The translations under genes and the position numbers were made by a program. Under the pieces are notes generated by a model. The model searched no databases. It had not been told where the DNA came from and saw only the letters and a list, made by a program, of their open reading frames with translations. Of a stretch of DNA of 64,000 nt, positions 1 to 9,362 are shown in pieces. Position 1 is the stretch's first letter. Every line of letters starts with the position of its first letter. The DNA comes from Planctomycetota bacterium (GTDB lineage Bacteria; Planctomycetota; Planctomycetia; Planctomycetales; Planctomycetaceae): assembly GCA_022600195.1 (NCBI GenBank), contig JAHZKX010000042.1:1-64000 (forward strand), read 5' to 3'.

Positions 1-347
1 ACCCAGTACTTCATTGGACTGAGGGAACTGGTCAGAGATGGCGTTCTCCTGGTCGTTAGCTGCCAGCTCTCCTCCCTGGAAGGCTCTAATGGCGTCGGTC
101 CAGGCCTTGAAGGGCCCGTACATTAACCCACCGTCGAACCACGGAGTGATTTCGTTCAGTTGCATACGAGGGTTGTTGGGTGCGTAGCCGGTGTTGAAGT
201 CGTATCGGTTACGAAGGAAGGGGATCATCCTGTCTGAGCGACAGTCCCTGTCGAACAGGGGGTGGCATTTGGGTACCTTGATGAACTCGTACTCTGGTGT
301 GCAACCGGCTCTCTGGGCATCCAACACTTCCTCGACAACCTGTTGAC
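1..347 (-). CDS. Internal exon of an animal dual oxidase (peroxidase-homology domain), partial, foreign to the rest of the window
   Basis: Read on the minus strand from 347 to 1 there is an uninterrupted frame with no start codon. It contains VVEEVLDAQRAGCTPEY, then MIPFLRNRYD, NTGYAPNNPR, QLNEITPWFDGG and AWTDAIRAFQGGEL. These match, in order, the haem-peroxidase-homology domain of metazoan dual oxidases (the GCPPEY, PF-R-R-D-TG-SPNNPR, N-vT-wiDGs and W-dAlRsF-G-L blocks). The frame is closed upstream by a TGA in AT-rich sequence, and a CAG acceptor preceded by a pyrimidine-rich CCCCTTCTCTATAA sits exactly where similarity begins. That is the look of an intron/exon boundary. The other end runs off the window. 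Codon choice is rich in C-ending codons, unlike the neighbouring genes. It is best explained as metazoan DNA joined to bacterial DNA. Bacterial animal-type peroxidases exist but would not carry a splice site. The exact exon start could instead be the next CAG, 8 bases further in. Confidence 0.82.
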
Positions 348-437
348 CTGTTATAGAGAAGGGGATAATATATATAATATATAAATATCAAAAGTAAGGA
401 CTTATCAGGCTTTCGGTTCCTTGGTAAATATTAATGT
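348..437. other. Intron-like AT-rich sequence and junction between eukaryotic and bacterial DNA
   Basis: On the minus strand a pyrimidine-rich tract and CAG (348-350) end an AT-repeat stretch (365-389, almost pure A/T) that looks like the 3' end of an animal intron. On the plus strand the bacterial gene begins at 438 with no convincing ribosome-binding site and no recognisable promoter in the last 50 bases. The join between the two genomes should therefore lie between about 360 and 430. No adapter, run of N or repeated junction motif is visible. Confidence 0.6.
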
Positions 438-3400
438 ATGAAACAACGACAACATAGAATCATTCGATCTGCCTCTGGTTTCGGGCTGTGTCTGCTGGGG
501 CTCTGTTTCTCACAATCATCGTCTGGCGCTGAAGGTGTCGACTATCTCAAGCAGATTAAACCGATTTTTGCTGAGAAGTGCTATGCCTGTCATAGCTCAC
601 TCAAACAGGAATCGGAATTGCGTCTGGAAACGCGTGACCTCATGTTGAGAGGGGGTGACAGTGGCGCTGTGATCGTACCTGGTAAAATCGATGAGAGTCT
701 CCTGCTGCAACGCGTGATCGCCAAGGGAGACGAACAGATGCCACCACCGGGCGAAGGCTCCCGGCTGTCAAAGCATGAAATTGAATTGATCAAGAGCTGG
801 ATTGCGCAAGGTGCCATTTCTCCCAAAGAAGAAATACCTGGTAGTCCCAAAGATCATTGGTCGTTTCGGCCTCCTGTGAAAGCGAAAGTTCCACAAGGTC
901 ACACTGGTCCGGCAATGCGAAATCCCATCGACGCCTTTCTGGCTGCACAGCGAGAGAAACAGGGATTACTCAGTGTGAAGCCCGCATCGAAGCGTGTATT
1001 GTTACGTCGCGTTTATCTTGATTTGGTCGGCTTGCCACCTACACAGGAACAGATTCAGAATTTCGTGAATGATTCGGACAGCGACGCTTATGAGAAAATT
1101 GTAAATAAATTATTAGCGAGCCCGCAATACGGCGAACGATGGGGCCGCCACTGGATGGATATCTGGAGATATACAGACTGGTACGGACTGGGAGCACAGT
1201 TACGTTACAGCCAGAAACATATCTGGCACTGGCGAGACTGGATTATCGAATCACTGAATCAGGACAGTAGTTATGCCGAGATGATTCAGGATATGCTGGC
1301 CGCCGATGAAATCAAACCGACTGATCACAAAGCGCTTCGCGCTACCGGTTTTCTGGCGCGACATTATTATCTCTTCAATCGCACAACCTGGCTCGACAGT
1401 ACTCTCGAACATACATCGAAAGCATTTTTGGGACTGACGATGAATTGTGCCAAATGCCACGATCACAAATATGATCCGCTGACGAACGTCGATTATTATC
1501 AGATGCGGGCCATTTTTGAACCTTATCAGGTACGTCTTGACGCACTTCCCGGCGAGACAGATCTTGAGAAAAATGGCTTGCCGCGCATCTTCGATGCCCA
1601 CGCTGATACAAAAACTTTCGTGCACATTCGCGGCAATGAGAAGGCCCCGGATAAAAGCCGGGAAATGAAGCCTGCTCCCCCGGAACTCTTCACATTCGAT
1701 GAATTCAAGATTACTCCGGTAACTCTACCACCGGAAGCACATCATCCGGCGATGCAGGAATTCGTCTTGAAAGACCAGCTCAAAATAGCATCAACTAAGA
1801 TTGAAATTGCCCAAAAAACGTTACAGCAAGCCAATAAACAACTGGCGGATCTCGAACAGAAAGAGAAGTTAGAACAGAAATCGAAACCCAATCTGGATCA
1901 GCAGAAAAAAACTGAGAAAGCAGAACCATTTCTGGTTGACGATTTTGAAAAAGCGAATCCACAACTCTGGACGATGGGTCCCGGACAGTGGGCTTTTCAG
2001 AAGGGAAAACTGATTCAAACAAAAACCGGTTACGGACGTGCGTATCTACGTTCACTTCAGGACCACCCACAGAACTTTAAAGCAACATTCAAATTCAAAA
2101 CGACGGGTGGAGATAAATGGCGCTCGGTCGGGCTGGCCTTCGATGTGAATGGCAAGCGGGAGAAGATGATCTATCTGAGTGCTGTCCAGCCCGGTTCCAA
2201 GTTGCAGGTTTCCTACAACGCAGGTTCCAAATCGGTGTATCCCGGTGACGCCGTACATGCATGCAAGGTGAATTTGAATGTACCTTACGAATTGGAAATC
2301 AAAGTCCGCGATCAACTGGTCAATGTTGCTCTGAATGGAGAGCACGCCATCTCTTATACACTTCCAGTAAAGCGAGAGGCCGGGAAAATTGATATCCTGG
2401 CTTTTGATGCCGCTGCGGAATTTGACATGGTTCGTATCAGTTCTCTCTCTTTAAGTGATTCATTAATCGATGGCAAGAAATCAGCGAAAATTACACTGAA
2501 TCTTGCCAGAGCGAAATCAAAAACCGCTAGTGTGTCTCTCAAGGTTGCACAACGCTTTAAAGAATCATTGCAGACAGCCTACGCTGCGGATAAATCCAGA
2601 TATTCGAAACAGTCGGTGACGAAACAAACAGAGTTAAAACAGGCAGCCGCTCTGGCCGCACGAAAATATGAACTGGCCGTTGCAGAACAAAAACTGGCAC
2701 AGGTAGAAGAAAAATTGGAAGCAACGACAGGCGAGGCAAAGAAAAAAGTCGAAAAAGAAATCGTCGCCGCCATGAAGCAGCTTGAAAAAGCCCGGCAGAC
2801 GGTCAAAAAACCCGGTGAGAAATATACGCGCGTCCGAGCCTCACGCAAAGCCCTGGAAGGGCCCGCTGAAAAAGACGATTCACGCTACAAACCATTTCCG
2901 GAAACCAGCACCGGGCGTCGCACGGCGTTTGCCCGCTGGATGACACATCGCAAGAATCCGTTAACGGCTCGCGTTGCCGTCAATCATATCTGGTTAAGAC
3001 ACTTTGGCCAGCCGCTGGTGAACGAGGTGACCGATTTCGGTTTACGCAGCAGTCAGCCCATACAACATGAATTATTGGATTGGCTCGCTGTCGATTTCAT
3101 GGAACATAATTGGAGTATGAAGCATCTGCATCATTTGATGGTGACTTCTAACGCCTATCAGCTCGGCAGTTCCACAATCGATGCAGATTCTCAGACACAG
3201 CAAAAGGATAAAGAAAATCATTATTACTGGCGTCGAAATATGGTGCGGATGGAATCAGAAGTGATCCGGGACAGTCTGCTCCATCTGGCGGGAGAACTGG
3301 ATTTGACCAGAGGGGGACCGACAATTGATCCTGCTAAAAATCCCGATAGTAAACGCCGCAGCTTGTATTTTACAACATCCCGCGATGCCCATGATAAATT

Positions 3401-3758
3401 TCTCAGTATGTTTGATTCTGCAGACATCTTTGCCTGTTATCGACGCAATCAAAGTGTTGTACCACAACAGGCATTGGCGCTTGCCAACAGTAAGGTCTCT
3501 TTACAGATGGCACGTAAAATTACGGAAGGAATTCGCACTAAACATCCTCAACTGAACGATCAGGAATTTATTCAGCGAGCTTATGAGAAAATTCTGTGTG
3601 TGAAGCCCACTCCACAGGAATCCTCGCTCTGCCTGCAAGCCTTAGCCAAAACACAGACTGCATTGAAAACGACGAAGAATCAGCAACCGATCTGGCGATC
3701 GCGTGAGAATCTGGTTCATGCTTTACTCAACCATAACGATTTCATCACGATTCGATGA
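438..3758 (+). CDS. PSCyt1/DUF1549/DUF1553 cytochrome-type protein with LamG-like insert
   Basis: Secreted multidomain protein of 1106 residues, a class expanded in planctomycetes and usually paired with DUF1501 proteins. A signal peptide covers about residues 1-31. A planctomycete cytochrome c domain (PSCyt1) follows with haem motif CYACH at 48-52. DUF1549 (PSCyt2) spans roughly 150-360 and carries a second haem-like motif CAKCH at 337-341, followed by DHKYDP. A Lys/Gln-rich coiled coil lies near 440-490, a concanavalin/LamG-like beta domain near 495-665 and a second coiled coil near 680-800. DUF1553 (PSD1) occupies about 830-1085 with the usual HIWLRHFGQPLV block. The DUF1501 gene follows after 9 bases, so the two are surely co-transcribed. 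The family is suspected to work in polysaccharide breakdown or periplasmic electron transfer; no biochemical role is established. The start is ATG with a weak upstream ribosome site, because foreign DNA begins just upstream. Confidence 0.9.
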   Translation: MKQRQHRIIRSASGFGLCLLGLCFSQSSSGAEGVDYLKQIKPIFAEKCYACHSSLKQESELRLETRDLMLRGGDSGAVIVPGKIDESLLLQRVIAKGDEQMPPPGEGSRLSKHEIELIKSWIAQGAISPKEEIPGSPKDHWSFRPPVKAKVPQGHTGPAMRNPIDAFLAAQREKQGLLSVKPASKRVLLRRVYLDLVGLPPTQEQIQNFVNDSDSDAYEKIVNKLLASPQYGERWGRHWMDIWRYTDWYGLGAQLRYSQKHIWHWRDWIIESLNQDSSYAEMIQDMLAADEIKPTDHKALRATGFLARHYYLFNRTTWLDSTLEHTSKAFLGLTMNCAKCHDHKYDPLTNVDYYQMRAIFEPYQVRLDALPGETDLEKNGLPRIFDAHADTKTFVHIRGNEKAPDKSREMKPAPPELFTFDEFKITPVTLPPEAHHPAMQEFVLKDQLKIASTKIEIAQKTLQQANKQLADLEQKEKLEQKSKPNLDQQKKTEKAEPFLVDDFEKANPQLWTMGPGQWAFQKGKLIQTKTGYGRAYLRSLQDHPQNFKATFKFKTTGGDKWRSVGLAFDVNGKREKMIYLSAVQPGSKLQVSYNAGSKSVYPGDAVHACKVNLNVPYELEIKVRDQLVNVALNGEHAISYTLPVKREAGKIDILAFDAAAEFDMVRISSLSLSDSLIDGKKSAKITLNLARAKSKTASVSLKVAQRFKESLQTAYAADKSRYSKQSVTKQTELKQAAALAARKYELAVAEQKLAQVEEKLEATTGEAKKKVEKEIVAAMKQLEKARQTVKKPGEKYTRVRASRKALEGPAEKDDSRYKPFPETSTGRRTAFARWMTHRKNPLTARVAVNHIWLRHFGQPLVNEVTDFGLRSSQPIQHELLDWLAVDFMEHNWSMKHLHHLMVTSNAYQLGSSTIDADSQTQQKDKENHYYWRRNMVRMESEVIRDSLLHLAGELDLTRGGPTIDPAKNPDSKRRSLYFTTSRDAHDKFLSMFDSADIFACYRRNQSVVPQQALALANSKVSLQMARKITEGIRTKHPQLNDQEFIQRAYEKILCVKPTPQESSLCLQALAKTQTALKTTKNQQPIWRSRENLVHALLNHNDFITIR

Positions 3759-3767
3759 AGGTGCGTC

Positions 3768-5234
3768 ATGCATACACAAAATTCAATTGAACACGCCTCG
3801 GGAAATCTTCCACGCCGTAATTTTCTCACGAGCCTCAGTTCGGGGCTTGCCGGAATTTCATTGGCTTCTCTGTTACAGGATGAGCAAAAGTCCCAGGCGG
3901 CAACAGGACATCGTCCTCCTGACGGAAAAACACATTTTCCACCGAAAGCAAAAAGTGTGATCTGGATGTTCATGCGGGGTGGCGTCAGTCATATGGAAAG
4001 CTTCGACCCCAAGCCGATGTTGACCAAATATGCGGGGAAATCCATCAACGAAACTCCCTGGAAAAGTGTGCAGGAATCTGAAAAACTGAAACGCGTTCGT
4101 GTGGTTGTGGTCAATGATGCCAACGGACAACAACGGAACAAGGTTTATCCGCTGCAGGTTGGTTACAAAAAATATGGTGAGAGTGGTATCGAAGTCAGTG
4201 ACTGGTTTCCTCACATTGGTGGCTGTGTCGATGATATTTCGGTCGTTCGCTCCATGTGGACCACAGATGACAATCATGGGGCGCAAGTGCAATTCCATTC
4301 CGGGCGTCATATGCTGGACGGGCGCGTGCCTACCATCGGTGCCTGGATTAACTACGGGCTGGGGACATTGAACGAAAATCTTCCGCAATTCATCAACATG
4401 GGGCCACGCTATTTTGATGTGAGAGACGGACACTATCTGGGCCCTGCCTATGATTCAGTTCCCCTCAAGGTCGATCCGAAAAATCCGCTTCCCTACGCAA
4501 AGCCGGAACTGGATCTTTCAAACGAAGAACAAAAAATCGAGTTTTCACTGATCAATCAGCTCAATCGGCTCAGTGCCGAAAAATACCCCAATGACAGTAC
4601 ACTTCAAGCGCGAATTAAATCTTACGAACTGGCATTTCGCATGCAATCCGCAGTACCTGAAGTGATTCAGTTCGACCAGGAAACAAAAGAGACTCAGGAT
4701 CTTTATGGCCTGAACAATCCTGCGACAAAACCATTTGGAATGCAATTACTGGCCGCACGCCGATTTGTAGAGAAGGGCGTGCGTTTCATTCAAATTATGC
4801 ACGGCGCTGGTGCAGCGGGCGCCTGGGATTCGCATTCCAATTTGAAGGCCAGTCACTCTAAACTGGCGATGCAGGTGGATCAACCAGCGGCCGGACTCTT
4901 GAAAGATTTGAAACGACGGGGACTGCTCGAAGATACCATTGTCGTGTTTGCTACCGAATTCGGTCGAACTCCCGGGTCACAGGGCAGCAATGGCCGCGAC
5001 CACCATCCGTATGGCTTTTCAATCTGGATGGCTGGCGGGGGTATTAAAGGAGGTCTGGCACACGGAACAACTGATGAACTTGGTTTCCATGCTGAAGAAC
5101 ATCCTCATTATGTGACCGACGTCCATGCGACTCTCATGAAACAATTAGGGATCCACGCACAACGACTGGAAGTTCCCGGGCATAAACGACTGGAAATGGA
5201 TTTCGGTCACTCTATCGACGAAATCATCGCTTAA
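3768..5234 (+). CDS. DUF1501 family protein, Tat-exported
   Basis: A 488-residue DUF1501 protein, distantly related to the alkaline phosphatase/sulfatase fold. The N-terminus has a twin-arginine signal ([12 protein letters not shown], near residue 16), so export in folded form is likely. Family blocks visible are [16 protein letters not shown] near 65, [20 protein letters not shown] in the middle, and [25 protein letters not shown] with [10 protein letters not shown] toward the C-terminus. These His/Asp residues resemble the metal site of the superfamily. The start at 3768 has GAAGGTG just upstream, partly overlapping the end of the preceding DUF1549/DUF1553 gene. Co-occurrence with that gene is typical and suggests the two proteins work together in the periplasm, but the substrate is unknown. 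A second pair of this kind lies at 58923-62723. Confidence 0.92.
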   Translation: MHTQNSIEHASGNLPRRNFLTSLSSGLAGISLASLLQDEQKSQAATGHRPPDGKTHFPPKAKSVIWMFMRGGVSHMESFDPKPMLTKYAGKSINETPWKSVQESEKLKRVRVVVVNDANGQQRNKVYPLQVGYKKYGESGIEVSDWFPHIGGCVDDISVVRSMWTTDDNHGAQVQFHSGRHMLDGRVPTIGAWINYGLGTLNENLPQFINMGPRYFDVRDGHYLGPAYDSVPLKVDPKNPLPYAKPELDLSNEEQKIEFSLINQLNRLSAEKYPNDSTLQARIKSYELAFRMQSAVPEVIQFDQETKETQDLYGLNNPATKPFGMQLLAARRFVEKGVRFIQIMHGAGAAGAWDSHSNLKASHSKLAMQVDQPAAGLLKDLKRRGLLEDTIVVFATEFGRTPGSQGSNGRDHHPYGFSIWMAGGGIKGGLAHGTTDELGFHAEEHPHYVTDVHATLMKQLGIHAQRLEVPGHKRLEMDFGHSIDEIIA

Positions 5235-5238
5235 CCTC

Positions 5239-5244
5239 TATAAT
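5239..5244 (+). promoter_or_regulatory. Possible -10 box for the SASA esterase gene
   Basis: A perfect TATAAT lies just after the DUF1501 stop codon, with TCGACG 18 bases upstream as a 4-of-6 match to a -35 box. It lies about 70 bases before the chosen start at 5312. The -35 part falls inside the preceding coding sequence, so this is only suggestive. Confidence 0.3.
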
Positions 5245-5311
5245 AGATCATTTGCGATTTTGAATTGCGGGTGTGTTTATTGTTTACATGGTTGATGCGA
5301 AAGGGGTCTCT

Positions 5312-6241
5312 ATGTTTCGTTGCGTATGTTTTGCTTTGGCGCTGATCAATATTCATTTCTTACTCAGTGCTGATTCGGTCTCTGCGAAAACGTATCGTGT
5401 TTATTTTCTGGGTGGCCAGTCCAATATGGATGGTTACGGATATGTGAATAAACTCCCCCAAGATCTCAACCAGCCAGTTCCCGGCGTTATGATCTTTCAT
5501 GCGAACCCTGCACCCGATGGAGTACCCGTTGATGGGCGCGGTATCTGGTCGACATTGAAACCAGGGCATGGAGCCGGATTCAAGTCCGATGGAAAGGCAA
5601 ATGTCTATTCCAATCGCTTTGGTGTTGAACTTACGTTTGCTCAAGCACTCAAAAAACAGGCACCGGAAGAAAATATTGCCCTCATTAAGATATCCCGCGG
5701 AGGGACTTCGCTTGCCATCGAAGCAGCGGGTGATTTTGGATGCTGGGATCCCGATTATGAAAAGGGGACTGGCAAAGGACGGGGAATCAATCAGTATGAC
5801 CATTTTCTGGCAGGGATGAAGCGGGCTCTGCAAACGCAGGACATTGATCAGGATGGTCAATTAGACACACTGGTACCCGCTGGCATTGTCTGGATGCAGG
5901 GGGAAAGCGATGCTGTTTATTCTGAAGAAATTGCCAGGCAGTATGAAGCCAACCTCAAGCGCCTTATGGACTTAATTCGTGCAACCCTTCTCACGGATGA
6001 TTTACCAGTCGTCATTGGTCGGATATCTGATTCGGGAGATAATCCTGAAGGGAAAGTCTGGAAACATGGTGAAATTGTACGGGCAGCGCAGGCTGCATTT
6101 GTCGAGAATGACAAACGTGCAGCGCTCGTTACCAGTACTGATCGTTATGGTTATTCAGATAAGTGGCACTATAATTCAGATGGTTATCTGGATTTGGGCA
6201 GGAAATTCGCCCAGGCCCTATGGAAACTGCCTCAGGAATAA
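5312..6241 (+). CDS. SASA-domain (DUF303-like) secreted acetylesterase
   Basis: A 309-residue secreted hydrolase of the SGNH/SASA type that typically removes acetyl groups from sialic acid or plant/algal polysaccharides. A signal peptide ending about SVSA is followed by the block I motif GQSNM at 35-39 with Ser37 as the predicted nucleophile. IKISRGGTSL, IVWMQGESD and a C-terminal KWHYNSDGYLDLG supply the remaining conserved blocks, including the likely catalytic His. I chose the ATG at 5312 because the hydrophobic signal peptide starts there and AAGGGG lies 5 bases upstream. An in-frame GTG at 5273 would add 13 unlikely residues. The real substrate cannot be told from sequence. Confidence 0.85.
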   Translation: MFRCVCFALALINIHFLLSADSVSAKTYRVYFLGGQSNMDGYGYVNKLPQDLNQPVPGVMIFHANPAPDGVPVDGRGIWSTLKPGHGAGFKSDGKANVYSNRFGVELTFAQALKKQAPEENIALIKISRGGTSLAIEAAGDFGCWDPDYEKGTGKGRGINQYDHFLAGMKRALQTQDIDQDGQLDTLVPAGIVWMQGESDAVYSEEIARQYEANLKRLMDLIRATLLTDDLPVVIGRISDSGDNPEGKVWKHGEIVRAAQAAFVENDKRAALVTSTDRYGYSDKWHYNSDGYLDLGRKFAQALWKLPQE

Positions 6242-6309
6242 TACTATCCTGAATTGTAATGACGTTTCACTTTCAGCGTTTCGATAGAAAATGTGTGACA
6301 GGTAATAAT

Positions 6310-7680
6310 ATGAAACCAGAACTTCTTTCTCCAGCCGGTACTCACAAGGCAATGCAGTATGCTTACGCATTCGGAGCCGACGCCGTCTATGCAGGACAGC
6401 CTCGCTACAGTTTGCGTGTTCGGGAAAATGAATTCAATAAACTGGAAGTCATGGCAGAAGCCGTCGAAGAAGCGCACAGTCTGGGCAAGAAATTTTATAT
6501 AGCCAGTAACATTGCACCCCATAATTTAAAGGTACGCAGTTATCTTAAAAATATGGAACCGGTCATTGATATGAAACCAGATGCCCTGATCATGTCGGAT
6601 CCCGGTCTGATCATGATGGTTCGGGAACGCTGGCCGGACGTGCCCATTCATTTGTCGGTTCAGGCGAATGCCGTCAACTATGCTACTGTCAAATTTTGGC
6701 AGAACTTCGGGCTGTCTCGAATCATTCTTTCCCGCGAACTCTCGATTAAAGAAGTAGCAGAAATTCAGGAAGAGTGCCCCGATATGGAACTGGAAGTATT
6801 CGTTCATGGTGCGCTTTGCATTGCTTACTCTGGACGTTGTCTGCTTTCCGGCTATATGAATCATCGCGATTCCAACCAGGGGAACTGCACCAATGCCTGT
6901 CGCTGGGATTACAAGGTAAATGATGCCGTCCAGACGCTGGAAGGGGATATCGTCTTAAAGAATCCTCCCCCTCCAAAAAGCCAGCAACAACTTCCGATTG
7001 TTGATCAGCTCTTCCTGCTGGAAGAACCGCAACGCCCGGGTGAGTATATGCCCGCGTATGAAGATGAGCATGGCACTTACATTATGAACTCCAAAGATCT
7101 GCGCGCCGTGCAACATGTGAAAACTTTCAGTGATATGGGAATCAGTTCGCTAAAAATTGAAGGACGTACAAAATCCTTCTTTTACGCCGCCAGGACCGCG
7201 CAAGTTTATCGTAAAGCCATTGACGATGCGGCTGCTGGTATCGAGTTCAATGACAACCTGCTGGAGATGCTCGACAGCCTTTCCAACCGCGGGTATACCG
7301 AAGGTTTCTTCCAGAGACATGCTTCCGAAAGCATGCAGAATTATGAGCAAGGCCGCTCAGTTGCAAATAAACAACAGTTTGTCGGCGATATTATCGACCG
7401 TGATGCAGATGGCCTGATTGTGGATGTCAAAAACAAGTTTGAACTAAACGATGAATTGGAATTAATGACACCTACCGGGAATATCGTTTTTCAACTGAAA
7501 TCTCTGTTAAACAAAAAGTTTGAATCGGTCGATGTCGCACCAGGTAGCGGGCATGTCGTTAAAATCCCGTTTACCGAGAACCTGCTTGAAGAGAGCGCGG
7601 GACAATTGAGCGAACACGATCAACAGTTCGCTTTACTAATGAAGAGTGTGAAGACACCAGCGGCGACGACATTGGTTTAA
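6310..7680 (+). CDS. trhP: U32 peptidase-family tRNA hydroxylation protein TrhP (YegQ type)
   Basis: A 456-residue member of the U32 family. The E. coli relative TrhP (YegQ) is required, with prephenate, for 5-hydroxyuridine formation at the tRNA wobble position. The protein opens with MKPELLSPAGTHKAM and AFGADAVYAGQPRYSLR, both typical of U32. The family signature is present as EVFVHGALCIAYSGRCLLSG, followed by two more cysteines in NQGNCTNACRW. TrhP-like proteins use such cysteines, probably for an iron-sulfur centre. A C-terminal beta-barrel region (from about 370) with a VKNKFELNDELEL block completes the protein. The start at 6310 is preceded by ACAGGT at good spacing; an earlier in-frame ATG at 6259 adds residues not seen in the family. 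It converges with the next gene, leaving only 9 bases between stops. Confidence 0.9.
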   Translation: MKPELLSPAGTHKAMQYAYAFGADAVYAGQPRYSLRVRENEFNKLEVMAEAVEEAHSLGKKFYIASNIAPHNLKVRSYLKNMEPVIDMKPDALIMSDPGLIMMVRERWPDVPIHLSVQANAVNYATVKFWQNFGLSRIILSRELSIKEVAEIQEECPDMELEVFVHGALCIAYSGRCLLSGYMNHRDSNQGNCTNACRWDYKVNDAVQTLEGDIVLKNPPPPKSQQQLPIVDQLFLLEEPQRPGEYMPAYEDEHGTYIMNSKDLRAVQHVKTFSDMGISSLKIEGRTKSFFYAARTAQVYRKAIDDAAAGIEFNDNLLEMLDSLSNRGYTEGFFQRHASESMQNYEQGRSVANKQQFVGDIIDRDADGLIVDVKNKFELNDELELMTPTGNIVFQLKSLLNKKFESVDVAPGSGHVVKIPFTENLLEESAGQLSEHDQQFALLMKSVKTPAATTLV

Positions 7681-7689
7681 CAAAGTCGG

Positions 7690-8361
7690 TTACTTCTCGG
7701 CGACTGTCAATTCATTCTTGACTTTACGAACTCCCGGTTCCAACATCGCCAGGAATGCTGCCAGCTTCTTTGCACTCTCTGACTTCACCTGCCCCCGCAA
7801 TGTGATACTCCGGTCCGCGTTCAACTCAAACTGCACACCGCGAAGCCGTTCGTTTCGAGCTTTCAATCGGTCAAGTGACTGACCCATAGAACTTGTGACA
7901 CTACTCAGCGGGAGCGGGGGTGCGGTAAAGGCAATTTTCATCTGCGGACGAAATGCAGGAACGATTGGGCCAGATTGACCTCTATTAAACTGGTTCTGCC
8001 CATTCTGAATACCACTGGAGGAGGCTCTGTTAAAATTACGGTTTTGGCTGGCATTGTTGCCGGTATTCTGTGTGTTGCTGCGACCAATAAATGAATCCAC
8101 TGCCGAATCTGAGCGTCCAATGAAACCATTCTGGGGATTCAATGATTGTGCGTTTCCAAATGTGGAGAGACCAAACTGTGAATTGCCGAGTGACTGGTTT
8201 CCCGTGCGCGCATTTCCAATATTGGTTCCGGTATTCCCGCCCGTCTGAGCAGAACTATTGGACAGAGATTGAACCTGGGCCTCGATTCGTTCTGTAAACG
8301 TGAAACTAAAGTATGCGCAAACTACTATACTAATTACGCTTGTGATAAAAGAGCGTGGCAT
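7690..8361 (-). CDS. Secreted BON-like protein at the end of the type II secretion locus
   Basis: A 223-residue exported protein with an N-terminal hydrophobic segment (about 8-22). A low-complexity Asn/Gln/Gly/Ser-rich middle (about 30-130) has repeated short units such as SLGNSQFG and NAQSLN. The C-terminal domain, about 150-220, contains RGVQFELNADRSITLRGQVKSE and MLEPGVRKVKNELTV. That is the alpha-beta plan of BON domains, which bind membranes or partner proteins. The ATG at 8361 has GAGGAA upstream. It is the last gene of the same-strand run that begins at 28190, so a role near the secretion envelope is possible. I do not recognise a more precise family. Confidence 0.65.
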   Translation of the reverse strand: MPRSFITSVISIVVCAYFSFTFTERIEAQVQSLSNSSAQTGGNTGTNIGNARTGNQSLGNSQFGLSTFGNAQSLNPQNGFIGRSDSAVDSFIGRSNTQNTGNNASQNRNFNRASSSGIQNGQNQFNRGQSGPIVPAFRPQMKIAFTAPPLPLSSVTSSMGQSLDRLKARNERLRGVQFELNADRSITLRGQVKSESAKKLAAFLAMLEPGVRKVKNELTVAEK

Positions 8362-8471
8362 GAATTTCCTCGGAACAGTCGCCTAAACGGAACAGGATCG
8401 CTACCTGTCTTATTATAACATCGTCATTTCACGGTCAAAGTAAATAATCTGTTTTCCGTGTAGGGATGAGG

Positions 8472-9359
8472 TTATTCCTTGGGACCTTGCAGACGAAATT
8501 TCCGATATCCGGCAGCTCTCGTTGGCGATACATTGAAATTACTGTGTGTGACGCCGCTGTGTGATTGTTGTTTTTGATCGTTCAACAAACGCGCCATTTG
8601 ATTTTCCAGTTGGTGAATTCGTTCATCCCGTTCATCAACAACGGGTTCAATGACTTCTGCCATGATTTGTTGAATTTCTGTTTGCTCTGGTGTGGAACGT
8701 TCCAGTCGAGATTGTTTATGTTCCGGAGAGAGTTCCAGCTGTTTGCCCGATTCGCGACGTGCCAATGTATCAACGATTACTTTTGCTTTCGCGGCAGGTT
8801 CCTGCTGAGTGAGTGTTTGTGGGGTCTCCTCAGGAGTTTTTCCATCCAGTTTGACGGAAATCATGCGGGAATAGATCTCGGGAGCTTTTTTTTGAGAGAG
8901 TTGAACGCGTAAGGCACATTCCACTTTATCTCTCCCTTTCCTGACATAAGGAATAAAGACCTGATAAGCGGGGCCTAACGTGGAATCGACTCCATGGACC
9001 TGCCAGGCGCCAGCATCAAATTTGTATTGATGTAGGGGCTTTGACTGTTGTTCTAAATCTCCCTGATCATCATAGAGATGAATCATCACATCACCCTTGG
9101 CATATACGGGTGAAGAGTTATTGTGCTGAAAAAACATAATCTGTCCTGAAAATCCCCGCGTCGGCATTCCGTCAACGCCTTTTCCTTCAGCAGGTTCCCA
9201 GAGCGCAACGATTTCGATAGCCGGTTTTTTGGGAGTGGCATAATTCTTTGCCGACTTCCAATCCCAGTCTGTTAATGCCAGACTCGTACATCCGGCTGTC
9301 GATGACGAGAACATTAGAATCATCACCAGATAGCGAACTGATAGGGTCAGGTGGTTCAT
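8472..9359 (-). CDS. Lipoprotein of unknown function following the secretin gene
   Basis: A 295-residue protein with an N-terminal signal and a lipobox STAGC near residue 20-24, so it should be lipidated and anchored in a membrane. The body (about 45-180) contains IEIVALWEPAEGKG, GFSGQIMFF, GDVMIHLYDDQG and FIPYVRKGRDKVECALRV. That is a beta-rich domain seen in planctomycete proteins encoded beside secretins. The C-terminal third is charged and helical. The ATG lies 3 bases after the secretin stop, so the two genes are translationally close. By position it may be a pilotin-like or secretin-associated lipoprotein, but its sequence does not resemble GspS, so this is only inference. Confidence 0.65.
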   Translation of the reverse strand: MNHLTLSVRYLVMILMFSSSTAGCTSLALTDWDWKSAKNYATPKKPAIEIVALWEPAEGKGVDGMPTRGFSGQIMFFQHNNSSPVYAKGDVMIHLYDDQGDLEQQSKPLHQYKFDAGAWQVHGVDSTLGPAYQVFIPYVRKGRDKVECALRVQLSQKKAPEIYSRMISVKLDGKTPEETPQTLTQQEPAAKAKVIVDTLARRESGKQLELSPEHKQSRLERSTPEQTEIQQIMAEVIEPVVDERDERIHQLENQMARLLNDQKQQSHSGVTHSNFNVSPTRAAGYRKFRLQGPKE

Positions 9360-9362
9360 CGC

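Noticed and set aside
209-391. A 60-codon frame on the minus strand across the exon
   Set aside because: It is another frame of the DUOX exon; the exon frame carries the family match and this one does not.
3873-4433. Long minus-strand frames inside the DUF1501 gene, as elsewhere opposite large genes
   Set aside because: They are shadows of the coding strand, which has clear family motifs.
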